From: Spodoptera frugiperda | Lineage: Eukaryota; Arthropoda; Insecta; Lepidoptera; Noctuidae | Assembly (NCBI RefSeq): GCF_023101765.2 | Contig: NC_064238.1 | Coordinates: forward strand, 3,780,001-3,844,000 | Length of the DNA: 64,000 nt | Direction: 5' to 3' | In this document: positions 35,836 to 45,952 of the stretch, piece by piece | Position numbering within the stretch: position 1 is the stretch's first letter | Layout of the letters: the number at the start of each line of letters is the position of its first letter | Program-made: the position numbers and the translations under genes | The notes under the pieces: model-generated | Told to the model about the DNA's origin: nothing | Database searches by the model: none | Seen by the model: the letters and a program-made list of their open reading frames with translations, nothing else

Positions 35836-37364
35836 AGGTGGTGACTTGTGACTTTTATCATTTGCTACATATATTAGAAGCTTGTTTATAAAGTCACTTA
35901 TTAAATGCAACTAAAATAACTTAAAAATCTTATCAATATTATTATCAAAACAACTTATCCCAGTTATCTAAGATTCACGAAACTATCTACATAGTCACAT
36001 ATAGTACACAACACTGGCTTCCCACGCCATCACAACAGTTACCTTAGATTAGGTGTAAACCAATATCGAGCAATCCAGTCGGTCATCATAATCAATTATG
36101 TTGAACGGCTATCGATTTATATACTGAGATTAGATCACGCCGAATTATATTAACGTTTGAATGGTGTATCCTTCTTGGTTCGTGAAGTAAATAAGGTATT
36201 TAGGTGTTGGTTGCTCAGGTCTTTAAGAGAATGAAAGGTGTATTTATCCTTACGTTGCTTATAAGCTTTTTGGTATTTAATATATTATGTATACAATGTA
36301 TGTGTGTGTGTGTATCTGAATTTTGAAGCAGATATCTTCGACAGATTGAGTTGAAATTTTGTGAATACATTCAGTTTGCATGACCATAAATGCTTTAGCA
36401 TGAAAACATACTTTTAAATAAGATTTTAATTTAAATAAGGAAAAATTTGCGAATTTTTATTTTGACGGAAATATTATTTAAACTAGCAGTTACGTATGAG
36501 GAAAATATTTGTTTACACAATTCGTCATATACTAAATTGTAGATAATTCATTTAAATTAACAGGTTATTGTTCGTGCTTCCGTAAGGTAAACTGAGAGAA
36601 TCAAACTATTTTATGAATAAATCTTTTAATTTAAAATTTGATTGGCGTTAAATTGGCTAAATGTAATATTATTCATTTTGAAGATATTATTATAATAATT
36701 TCCCGATACATCAGGAAGCTTATACACTAGATTTTTTTGGGTAAAATAGTTTTTGCAAAGATTAAAAATTGATTGCATTGTAAAATAAAATTAAAGTAGT
36801 ATTAAAAGACATTAAAAGTGATGGAAGACAGAATATCAAAAATATCTATTGCAGTGATTTGTATAAAAAAAAACAGCACAATAATGGACTCAGCCACAAA
36901 CATATAAAATACCTATATACACAATATTTAGTACGTCCAAATACCTAAGTCCTGAGCTTCAACGATAACTGTTAGTATCAATTAAAGTTCGAATGTTTTA
37001 TCTCGTTGTAATCATTTGATCTTATTGAATATGTCACACTGAACGTAAATGCTTTTAAGATAGCAATCTACTAAGCATTAACGTGAGAAACAGTTGAATA
37101 CTGTAATTGGCATAGGAAGGAACTACTTTAGTAAGTTATTGTTGAAATATATTTCATCCTTTTTGCAATTTGGCATAGTAGTTTCTTATATCAATTGTAA
37201 ATTAACACGCCATTTTGTATTATTTTACAGTTAAAAGTTCTTACTGAGTTGATAGGTATACATAAAGGGAGATGAATCATCAATTTTGAATCCTGGTTCA
37301 ATAATAATGTGCACAAAATTCTTGTTTTAATTTATCGCTTGTACACAATCCATATTGTTATATC
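35836..37364. other. AT-rich segment with a short GT microsatellite and repeat remnant
   Basis: A (GT)n run near 36300-36314 is followed by CAGATATCTTCGACAGATTG, then GTTGAAATTTTGTG. This may be a diverged copy of the ACTCAACGGATTTTG repeat. No genes are seen. Confidence 0.4.
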
Positions 37365-37412
37365 TTTTTTAAGGGAGGGGGGAATCATCCTCTAGAATGT
37401 CTCTGAACAAGG
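37365..37412 (-). mobile_element. R1-like LINE tail, very short
   Basis: Only the T run, AAGGGAGGGGGGAATCATCC and some diverged sequence remain. It is recognisable by comparison with the other copies. Confidence 0.4.
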
Positions 37413-37856
37413 AATCAAAATTGAAGAGGAGTATTAAAACTTATGTGCAGAATGACAATTATTATCCACTACATTAGATTTTACATAACACTGACTTAGA
37501 ACATATTAGAGCATATTATTATAATATACTCAACGCTATTATAATATACTTATCCCACAAACATAAGGTTTAACTTCCAACATAAAAATACCTAAAAATG
37601 TCACATCTGTGTACCTTTTTTTCTAAAAAAAAGTACAAGGATCCGTGAATGGTATCTAAATCTGAGAGGACATTGCCTCTCAGACCATTTCACAGTATAT
37701 TTGTGCCGCTATCCGGTCCTTTGACAGGAACGTTACGAAGCAACTTTTTGTTCAGAGAAATAAATACCCAAACTTTAATAGCTAGTAAGGGTCTGTGCAG
37801 ACGAGAGAGTTTTGTATGGGGGACGAAAATCTATTTAATATTGTATATACGATCCC

Positions 37857-38138
37857 TTTTTTTACGGTATAAGACACTAAACGAGTCTACGGATCACCTA
37901 ATGGTAAGCAATCATCCCCGCATATGGACATCCGAAACACCAGTTTTACAAGTGCATTGCCGGCGGGCTTTTTGGGGGATTAGGAATTTAAGGGTTGTTG
38001 GGGAATCGGGGATTGGGAATTAGGCCTACAGTAACCTCACTCACACAACGCAAGCTTTGTTTCACGTCGGTTTTCTATGAGGCCGTGGTATTACTCCGGT
38101 TGAGCCGGCCCATTAGTGCTGAAGCATGGCTCTCCCAC
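37857..38138 (-). mobile_element. A-tailed retroelement tail (CATAAAA family), inverted, long copy
   Basis: It runs TTTTTTTACGGTATAAGACA, GGATCACCTAATGGTAAGC, then the complement of the AATCCCCAAAAAG block, TTTCACGTCGGTTTTCTATG and GGCCCATTAGTGCTGAAGC. It is almost as long as the copy at 6556-6870. The 124-codon plus-strand frame over it (37649-38023) is an accident of this repeat. Confidence 0.75.
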
Positions 38139-38224
38139 ACTTGAATAATCCTCCAAGAATTTGATTGAACTGCAACACATAGTACTTTTTATCACTATAG
38201 AGCCTTTGATATACTATCTTATTC

Positions 38225-38295
38225 TTTATTATCATCAGCCTGAAGATTTTTACTGCTGAACAAAGGCTAAGAACTAAGGGAGATCCCTTAGTCCT
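38225..38295 (-). mobile_element. RTE-like LINE tail (QQW family) ending in a palindrome
   Basis: ATTATCATCAGCCTG and ACTGCTGAACAAAGGC mark the inverted 3' end of the family. The following bases, which in other copies continue the LINE, are here a perfect hairpin ACTAAGGGA-GA-TCCCTTAGT (38273-38292). Confidence 0.55.
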
Positions 38296-39808
38296 ATAAC
38301 TAATACCCAATTTATATCTTACCTGGTGATGCTCTTGAGTTCAATCATTCGGATAAAATACCCTTGTTTGTACTGGCCCTTATGCGCACATAACTCAGCA
38401 CATCAACCAATGTATGTAACCGATTTTCAACCTAATAATCATGGAATAAGGTTAGAATTATATTACAGAGTAGTATATCTTGATGTGCTGGTGTTTATTC
38501 ATAGTGAGGTGAGTTGGCAACATACTCTGAATGTATTCCCAACTTTTTATTTAAACCTTTTCATACATTGAAAACGATGTTTCATGACTGAGTTGTATTG
38601 CTTTTATTTAGTGTTGCAAACTGCAGTTTTAGTATAACCCTTTCATTGAACTTTATTAATAAACTATGAATAGCAAAATATCTAAAACTGATGTTTACAA
38701 AGCTGAAAATGTTGTTTGAATGAGCTTAAAATTTATATGGAATTAAGGGTTAATATTTGAATGGGGAAATGTTTTTGCATTAGGTAAAGACTGTTTGTGG
38801 GTTGTGAGAGAAAAGTTTATACGTAATATCACATCGTGGCTATAATAGGTACTTGGTAGAGTATTAAGTAATAAGTAAGCAGAGGTATTATATACTTATA
38901 CACATTTATAGAACAAACCTTATTTCCAATAATACGCTAGCTGTTACAATAAACGACTAAATAAATAAAAAAAAAAACATAAATACGGGTTTGCCACTTC
39001 TTGCTGTTAAGAAAAATTTCAAAATCAAAGAACTAAGTGACTTTGCTCAACTAGCATATACTTAATAGGTAGGTACTTAACTATCACTTTTGTAATTGTT
39101 TCACAGACATTAGTTACATACTTTATTACGATTGATTGCTTGACTGTCGAATCAGTCAATATACGAGTAATTGTCTGTTATGTATGATTGTCCAAAAATT
39201 CATTTTCTCAAACTAACACTTTACCTGTCACTTAAACATACAAAAAGTTCCTTACATAAGGCTCATTATAAAGATTTTAGGTTCGATAAAAATCTATTTC
39301 ACATTTAAAACATTACCTAAATGTCTTTGAAAGTAATTTTGATACATAATTAAGGTCGAATTACACAAGAAAACTCATGCGCAACTAGACAATATCGTTG
39401 TAACTATAATTTATTTAAAAACTGACACGAGTTTGTTAACAAGAGGTGTAATTTTTATGTCCAATATATTAAATATTAGATTTTTATCTATGACTTCTAG
39501 GTAATAATATTTTATTATTTGATCTAAATCAAATTAGGTTGGTTTACGGACTACGATCAAGATTAGTTAACGCCCACGCATTAATCAGTCAGATGCAAAA
39601 TGCAAGGAATATAAAAGTGCTTTTGTGTTAATGTTTGACTGTATAAACAAGATTTTGCTGTCGATAGAATTTGAAAGATTGTAGATATAATTGTTTTATT
39701 ATTACGTTAAAATAGAACTGTATAACTACAACAACTTTTTATAAAAACAAAAATCTATAGTTTATTGATTTCGACTTCTATTATAGTTTAAACTCATACA
39801 AACAAACA
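38296..39808. other. AT-rich segment, no gene recognised
   Basis: An 81-codon plus-strand frame (38326-38571) shows no motif. No repeats are seen apart from homopolymer A near 38970. Confidence 0.4.
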
Positions 39809-39820
39809 ATAACCTCACGC

Positions 39821-39821
<1 letters not shown>
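39809..39821. repeat. Target-site duplication, left copy
   Basis: ATAACCTCACGCC matches 41000-41012 at all 13 positions and abuts the T run of the R1-like insertion. Confidence 0.9.
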
Positions 39822-39855
<34 letters not shown>

Positions 39856-40222
39856 CAATAGTCTTCAGGGGGAAAATCATCCAATGGGCGAAGCTAAAGG
39901 GAGTCTCAGACTCTTACTGACTAAAAACCACTTTTTTCCTACTCCTGCTTGTCGAGCCGGAGCCCCGGTAAACCCGCTAGGTTGTATAAAGCTCCGGATT
40001 AAGCATCAGCCCTACTGGGCCCCATCTGTGGTGGTTCAATGGCTCTTTGAGACGAGCGCGGAACGCCACGCGTCGTGCGCACAGGTCTGGTTCTGGTCGG
40101 GCGGCGAGCTACCCTTGCTCGCCGTCCGCAGACCCGCACTTACGGTGGCCGGAGATCGTCACGCGATCCCCGACGCCCGGAGTGTCTTTCGCGTCGGCTG
40201 GGGCGTGAGGAAGTTCGTTCCC

Positions 40223-40537
40223 TCACGCGTCCCGCCTCCTCCTTATATCTAGCATGACTGCTTCGCAGAAGGAGGAGACGGCATCCCAGTCCCCCTCGCT
40301 CCGCACCATGGCCTGAACCAAAGCCGGACGCGAGAGGTCGCCGTCGCCGAACTTCCCTAGGGCACGGCGGTGTTCAGCCCACGCAGGGCAGACCGCAACC
40401 GTGTGTTCCACCGTGTCCTCCGGGCGGTCTTCGCAGTGATGACACCCGGGCGTTTCCTCCCGCCCAATCAAAAACAGGAACCTACCGAAACTCCCATGTC
40501 CGGTAAGCACCTGCGTCAGGCGGTATGAGGACGCCAT
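40223..40537 (-). pseudogene. R1-like LINE ORF2, C-terminal zinc-knuckle region
   Basis: The predicted residues include YRLTQVLTGHGSFGRFLFLI followed by CHHCEDRPEDTVEHTVAVC. This is a C-x2-C-x9-H-x4-C motif, the zinc-knuckle at the end of R1-clade ORF2 proteins that is thought to bind nucleic acid. About 104 codons are open to a stop at 40223. The upstream frame is broken: the preceding coding block (PLFEEWLERRHG) lies in a different frame, so this start is only the first in-frame ATG and not a genuine initiation site. Confidence 0.85.
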
Positions 40538-40999
40538 GGCGCCTCTCTAGCCACTCCTCAAAGAGGGGACTTACCGCTCAATGACAGCGAGCCCAGCCCT
40601 CGGTTGCGACAGTCGTTGCTGCCAATCCGCCATGAGATCGCGCCGGAGCTCGTCCCGCCACGCACTAATCTGGCGCGGCAGCGGAGTTTCGCCCCGGCGA
40701 CGCGCGTCGGCGTGCAGACTATAGACGCGCGCGAGCACTTTCGCCTCCATCCGCCCAATCCCACGGCGGTAATCCGGCAAGGAGGTTCGCCGCCTCCCCG
40801 GAGATCGTGCGATATCCACGGATCACCCGGATGGCCATGACCCTCTGGGACGTGAGCAGCGTCCGAGTTGGCCGCCGCATCAAGTTCGGCGCCCACACTG
40901 GGGCGCCATAGAGGGCCATGGACCGCACGATCCCCGCATACAACCTCCGGCAGGAGGCATTTGGCCCCCGAGGTTGGGCAGGAGCCGCTTAAGCGCAGC
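40538..40999 (-). pseudogene. R1-like LINE ORF2, post-RT region with several frameshifts
   Basis: Characteristic blocks follow one another in different frames. RLLPNLGG lies near 40970; RRLYAGIVRSMALYGAPVWA and AIRVIRGYRTISGEAANLL in the frame of 40719-40943; MEAKVLARVYSLHADARRRG in the frame of 40571-40819; PLFEEWLERRHG near 40530. That makes at least four frame changes in under 500 bases. LYGAPVWA and RVIRGYRTISGEAA are strongly conserved in R1 elements. The catalytic YxDD part of the reverse transcriptase is absent through 5' truncation. Confidence 0.85.
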
Positions 41000-41012
41000 A
41001 TAACCTCACGCC
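41000..41012. repeat. Target-site duplication, right copy
   Basis: ATAACCTCACGCC, identical to 39809-39821. It is part of the RTE fragment's sequence just beyond that fragment's stop codon. Confidence 0.9.
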
Positions 41013-41038
41013 TGTCTCCCATAGGGGAAGGCAGAGAT
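41008..41038 (-). pseudogene. RTE-clade LINE ORF2 C-terminus, distal part
   Basis: On the minus strand the bases read IISAFPYGRQA and a stop (TGA at about 41007-41009). This fits the RTE C-terminus (SIVSAYP type) also seen at 47541-47655 and 55602-55745. It is separated from its upstream codons (42141-42210) by the CR1/Daphne-like insertion and from its own 3' tail by the R1-like insertion. Confidence 0.75.
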
Positions 41039-42140
41039 TATAAAAATAAAAAAATAAAAATAAAATAAAATTTATTAAAAACATAGATCACATGTATAAT
41101 TAAAATGACTCAGATGTTGAGGTAAAAACAAAAAATGGTCTTAAGAATAACAATCGGAAAAACTAAGTTAATCTAGGCTAATACATATAGGCAATAATAA
41201 AATAAAAAAAACAGTTCTAATTTTAAAATATAGGGACTACCCGAACTAGGTTCTTTTAAACCTGTGTTTCAGGCTATCAAGGCTTAGAATATTTATCGGA
41301 TATCATTTTAATATCATTATCACATTACATAATTATTGAAGACTAAGCAAGGGCAAAGTGTCCTTATTTATTAAAATACACTATACTAGTTATTATATAA
41401 TTTACTAAAATAAGCAATTTAGTTTAACACTTCTAGCAATTTTTCCGTATCTGCGTAATTGAGGGACTGTAAATATTCTGTTAGTACTAAATTACACTTA
41501 TTTAAACTTACACTATAAATCTTTAGCAATCTGTTAATTTTGTTATATAAATATGGTCCTAGAAATAAATAGAATCTGTTAGTAAATACATGTTTCGTCC
41601 GAGTGTTAGTGCAAACTAAATCCTTTCTCCTATTGCCAGAAGGTACAGGGCTAAAACCAAGTTCAGCATGCTGGAGTAGTACTATATTCAAAATAAATAG
41701 CTGGCGTACTGTGAGTACTTTGCATTCCCTGTAAAGCTGGTGGGTGGGGAATCTGAATGGACGAAAGCTAGCGACCTTCAGGATTGCTCTTTGGGCACGT
41801 TCCAGGGGCAAGAGAATAGTTTTAGGAGCCCCACCCCAGGAGCTAATACAATAGGTAAGAATAGACTGACATAGGGCCATATACACCTGCCGAATTAAAG
41901 TGAAGTCTGCTATGTTACGCAAATTTTTAAAAACATATATTAATTTACGAACTCGAGTGCATAATAAGTCAATATGTTTACGGAAGTTAAGCTGGGCGTC
42001 AATCGTGACACCTAGATATTTTATATGGTCAGTTGTTTGTAAAGTAGGGCAAGCGCATGCTGTGTCAGCGGAGGTACTCATATGACAATTGTGTGCATAA
42101 ATGTTTAGGTTAGTGGTAGAATTGTTAGTATTTCAATGAA
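41039..42140 (-). mobile_element. 5'-truncated CR1/Daphne-like LINE insertion
   Basis: The C-terminal part of ORF2 (41419 to about 42128) is followed by a 380-base 3' untranslated region. The end is a TTTTA-type simple repeat (minus strand; seen here as AAAATAAAATAAAA near 41050), typical of CR1-group tails and not a pure poly(A). It interrupts an RTE fragment between codons for a WSFI block and an IISAFP block. No clear target-site duplication is visible. Confidence 0.8.
41419..42128 (-). pseudogene. CR1/Daphne-like reverse transcriptase, C-terminal 230 codons
   Basis: The frame is open from about 42128 (truncation point) to the stop at 41419, with the first ATG at 42081 giving 220 residues. 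Motifs include IKYLGVTIDAQLNFRKHIDL (the late RT/thumb block of CR1-type elements), ILTYCISSWGGAPK, LERAQRAILKVASFRPFRFP, LTVRQLFILNIVLLQH and YLYNKINRLLKIYS. The catalytic YxDD domain and the endonuclease lie upstream of the truncation and are lost. The lack of frameshifts in 690 bases contrasts with the R1-like neighbour. Confidence 0.85.
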
Positions 42141-42212
42141 ACTCCAATTACTACGATTCTTACATACCTCTTTCGCTTTATTAATAGTCATCAGTTATTT
42201 CATGCATGCTCA
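42141..42212 (-). pseudogene. RTE-clade LINE ORF2 C-terminus, proximal part
   Basis: Minus-strand translation gives ACMK, a stop, LMTINKAKEVCKNRSNWS. It aligns by eye with ACMKRLMTVDDAKDVCKVR in the plus-strand copy at 55602 and TKEVCEIRSKR at 47600. The next codons appear beyond the 1.1-kb insertion, at 41038. Confidence 0.75.
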
Positions 42213-42906
42213 TTGGTTAAAGGTACTTGAGGTAGTCTAGAATCATAGAAATATTATTTGATTTTAATGTTAAGTACCTATTCATAATACATTAATGCGG
42301 AATCTTTTGTAGATAATCATCATGAATCGGGATCACCCGATGCGGGTTGTGTAGGATAGATGGCAGGCACTATGTATGTACAAACATGTTCGGACTAAGT
42401 GTCCCAGTGCCTATTAGCATAACAAATGGACTATTAACTTTTTTCTCAAATAAATTACTTGCATTGGCAATACAATGATATGTCAGAATATTAGCAATAA
42501 TAATGTTTTATATAAATATACATATGTAAGTATAAGCTTGCAAATTGTCTCTGAAATCAATTTCACAGTCGAATATGTACAATAAATATTGCTAGGTATG
42601 TAGCAGTAACAATTATGTCAACTTCCCCAATCAATTTTGACTATTATTGACTGTTTAATAAGTATTATTATTATAACGAATAAAAAAATATACACGTGCT
42701 TACGCCTATGCATTACAAATAAGTAATATAAGTATCTATTTCTGTTATAAAGCTTCGTTTACATTTGATTGGTGAGGATAAAATAAGTGCAAAATTTTAT
42801 ATGAGCTGAATAGAAATATTGCCATGAACTTGTGATAATATCTAGAAGATTATTATGATTTAATAAACTGAATAAAAGAAGGAAGAGAAACTAACTTGAG
42901 TCGGTA
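42213..42906. other. AT-rich segment, no feature seen
   Basis: No gene or recognised repeat. Confidence 0.4.
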
Positions 42907-43181
42907 AGAAGGATGCGTTTTGCTTTCACCAATCATATTCATTGGTACACATAGTTTAGCACTGGTGGTAACGGGCTCAACTAAGATAATTATGTGGATT
43001 TGTGCTATGGATGGTTTCCCTATTATCGATACATCGCATATTTGAGCTGCGCATCTTCATCGCACATCTTACTCGCACCGCTACATAGCTTAGTACTAGT
43101 CACGACATAGTTTCACAGCTTAGCTATTACATCCTCGCAGTATAACTAGGTATATAGCACATCTCTGGCGGAAAGTAGCAC
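42907..43181 (-). mobile_element. MITE, TAA-flanked (PIF/Harbinger-like), copy 3, one end eroded
   Basis: The right end GCACATCTCTGGCGGAAAGT followed by AGCAC and TAA (43182-43184) is intact. The left end lacks most of the inverted repeat (only TAAG-AAGGATGCGTTTTGC remains). Internal blocks are the complement of copies 1 and 2 (CACCAATCATATTCATTGG, GTTTCACAGCTTAGCTATT). Confidence 0.75.
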
Positions 43182-43220
43182 TAAATGAAAATATAACATT
43201 CATGATATTTTCATTTAGTG
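43179..43220. repeat. Perfect 16-bp inverted repeat spanning the MITE edge
   Basis: CACTAAATGAAAATAT (43179-43194) and ATATTTTCATTTAGTG (43205-43220) pair exactly around a 10-nt loop. The left arm starts inside the MITE terminus and includes its TAA flank, so the structure arose after the MITE inserted. Confidence 0.85.
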
Positions 43221-43645
43221 GTACTAAATTCTGTATATATGTATAGCTCTATACATAATTCAGTTTTCATTAACCAATGTGTAATGTACTTTAAATTATG
43301 CGCAATGCGAATAATATAATAACTACAATCATTAAATTGTAACAATCGTAAACGTCAAAATTCGATACGGTTACATAATTATTAACTCATATCTATATTA
43401 TTATTAATATATTTATTGAATGATACCAATTTTTATAGGTATGTCGATATGATTTATGATTGCTTTTATGAAACGTTAGATAGGTACTTATGTATGTAGT
43501 TAAGTTGATTTCATAATTGTGTGTGTAATTGTATCTACTATTACAAATGTGGTTAGGTTTTTTCTATTTTCTCAAGCGACGCCTAATAAGAAAAAAATAA
43601 TTCCTTTATCGTTTATAACAAAATACCTACGTAAAAGAAAGTTTG
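43221..43645. other. AT-rich segment, no feature seen
   Basis: No gene or recognised repeat. Confidence 0.4.
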
Positions 43646-43788
43646 CTGCCTAGCAGGTTACCGGGGCTCCGTCCGGCTCAAAATGCAGGAGCTGGAACGA
43701 GGTAGATTTTAGTTAGTAAGAGTTCGACACTCCCTCTCGCTTCGCCCAAGGCAGGAGAAGTCATTAGATGATTTTCTCTCCTTAAAAT
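43646..43788 (+). mobile_element. R1-like LINE tail, plus orientation
   Basis: CTGCCTAGCAGGTTACCGGG, GGCTCAAAATGCAGGAGC, AGATTTTAGTTAGTAAGAG, CGACACTCCCTCTCGC and CCAAGGCAGGAGAAGTCATT run in the LINE sense direction to CTCTCCTTAAAATAA. Confidence 0.8.
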
Positions 43789-44734
43789 AAGGACAAGATA
43801 TCGAACATGCATTTCTAGTAAAACCGTGTTTTTGAGTTTTAAATAAATAAAATCGAATCAGAAAAAGTCAATCCTTCCATACATACAACCTGAATAAAAA
43901 TACCCACAAACGAAATTTTAGCAATGATATCGTTATTTTTCGAATCAGCTGATAAAAATTCCGACCGGTTCTGAAAAAACTTCGAATGAAGATTTTCATC
44001 AAAACGGCACATGTATATTTATTCAGTAAAATTCCAGGTAGACTTTCATAAAAATGTGATAGTTTTTAAAAAACTTTGAACCGGTTTACTGGCCCAAAAA
44101 ACGTTTCGACCAAAAATGTTTACCATGCTTTTTATTTTATTGTTTTTTTTTTATGTAGATACCTACATTCGAAAGTTTCTTTGAATTCAAATTTTTAATA
44201 TAATAAACTAAAAATAAAACTTTATTCGTAATTCATAAATACTAAAATATATCTTAAATAGCCAGAACCTAGATAAATCCTGTAAATACTTACATCTATG
44301 ATGGAAAAGCACACTTAGGTTTTTGTCTGTAAAAAGTTTACTCTAGAACTAGTATCCTATACAAGTATAGACTAAGTTATGTCTATTTGTGATTTTGTAT
44401 ACATTGTTTTACTTGTCTAAACTTTTACAAAACAATGTAAAGAAAAGAATAATCGAAAAACCTTGTCTAGCTTACCGTAGGTAGCATTGTAAGAATGACT
44501 GTATAGTTCCAGTACTATTTCGACTCTGAATACGAGAAAACTTATGTTCTACTTTCGTAAGAAGTTTGCTAACAAAAACATCTCAAGTTTGTATATTAAG
44601 AGCATGATGAAGAATACTGGACGAACATAATTCGTTTCATTAATCCCTACCTGTGTGTTACTCGTGCAACAATTTAGCGACGATTCCTTTTTTATATTGT
44701 TTGATTAGGTATATGTATTTAGTGAATTTTATAA
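43789..44734. other. AT-rich segment, no feature seen
   Basis: No gene or recognised repeat. A poly(T) run lies near 44142. Confidence 0.4.
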
Positions 44735-44862
44735 GTTTGGCTTTTTCACATGAGATGTGCCATGTATCTATGCTACGAAATGTAAATGAAATGTATAGCT
44801 AAGCTGTGAAAACTATATGACCGTTTCCACTGATACTAAGCTATGCAGAGGCGAGAGCACCC
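44735..44862 (+). mobile_element. MITE, TAA-flanked, copy 4, internally deleted
   Basis: The ends GTTTGGCTTTTTCACATGAG and GCGAGAGCACC-C are related to the other copies. TAA flanks both sides (44732-44734, 44863-44865). The element is only 128 bp: it retains AGCTAAGCTGTGAAAACTAT and CCGTTTCCACTGATACTAAG and then jumps to the right end. Confidence 0.75.
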
Positions 44863-44865
44863 TAA

Positions 44866-45894
44866 ATTAAACATAGAAAATTAACTCAAAAAATAAAACC
44901 CCGAAAATAAATTCTTGATCAAAATCATCGCATTTTTAACTATGTACTGAAACCCGGTAAAGAAAATTATGTACACATTATTTTATTAGTTGGTGGATAC
45001 ATATCTACGTATAATTGTTTATACAATTAGAAATGTAACCATGTTATCAAATTCCAGTCAACGTGTAGAAATAATCATCTGAAAATATCTATGCATCCAA
45101 CATTTCCTAGGAGTTTTGGTAGTGAGCCATATTGTACACAAATTGCTTGCATATGAAATTCCTTGCGACGCATTATTCTAAGTAAATTATGGTGCTAACG
45201 GCAAATACTAAAATTGTTGAAATATCACGCGTTGTTGCTACTATGTAAGGTGCAGCGTAGTTACGTGAGACTCATTTGTTGCTAGAATTAGTGTTTGATG
45301 TTAAATTAGAGCTTGAAAATGTAGGTTAGTTTATAAACATGTCTGGTCGTGCCATGGCTTTGTCCATTCGATCTTAAAATGGAATCTATACTGGTGATAG
45401 GAAGATTAAGAAATTAGTATTTCAATTGGTAGTTTCTTTTTTAATCTTTGGGGAACAGTGAGTAAATTTCCCTAAAAAAGAGATTTTGCTATCCATGTTT
45501 ATTCGCATGTGAACTTAATATTGGCGATGTAGGATATCTGACGTCAAGGGTTGATTTGTTCATCGGTTGTCTATGTACGACTTCTGTCATCTGTTATGTG
45601 TCGCCACAAATCTATCTTCATAGGGCAAAGACTGGTATCATCAGAATAGCAAAGAGCAATTTGATGAATTCCAACTATAAAAGTTAGTAATCTTCTTATC
45701 CTTAAATGCAACTAAACACTCCTAAACAAAAGCTATAAACTCGTACTCAAATGTGCCCGGTAACCAGTTTCAATTCGAGACTAATCTTAACGTCTTTGGA
45801 ATAGGGGTGATTTTCGCAGTTCAAGGGCCTCGCAATTTACCCTACCAGCAGTTTAACAGTGACAATTCCAGCGAGTAGTACTTAGGAAAGGTCG
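44866..45894. other. Unassigned segment
   Basis: No gene or recognised repeat. The composition becomes less AT-rich from about 45790. Confidence 0.35.
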
Positions 45895-45902
45895 TATAAA
45901 AA
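45895..45902 (+). promoter_or_regulatory. Possible TATA box
   Basis: TATAAAAA lies 58 bases upstream of the ATG of the short signal-peptide-like ORF. A TATA box would place transcription start near 45925, giving a 5' leader of roughly 28 bases. TATA-like strings are common in AT-rich DNA, so this counts only in combination with the ORF. Confidence 0.3.
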
Positions 45903-45952
45903 CCAAAACATACCCGGTAATTGTTACCCATATAGTTTTTTATAACCGTATA

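Larger units (their letters stand above)
39822..40999 (-). mobile_element. 5'-truncated R1-clade LINE insertion (1.18 kb)
   Basis: Read on the minus strand it contains the last third of ORF2 (40999 to about 40223), a 3' untranslated region of roughly 370 bases, and a poly(A) tail seen here as 32 T (39824-39855). The copy is GC-rich against an AT-rich background. A perfect 13-bp target duplication shows target-primed integration. The insertion lies just after the stop codon of an RTE-clade fragment. The same 3' untranslated sequence accounts for the truncated copies at 14939, 18579, 21092, 26936, 32084, 33979, 43646, 55341, 57709, 58452, 60014 and 62190. Confidence 0.9.

Noticed and set aside
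37649..38023. 124-codon plus-strand ORF
   Set aside because: Its second half lies over an inverted CATAAAA-family tail and the first half shows no domain.
39884..40257. Plus-strand ORFs of 122 and 60 codons
   Set aside because: They lie antisense to the 3' untranslated region and end of the R1-like LINE.
39822..40999. Telomere-specific LINE (TRAS/SART-type) or rDNA-specific R1 insertion
   Set aside because: The coding end is R1-like, but flanks are neither TTAGG repeats nor rRNA sequence; the target is the end of an RTE fragment.
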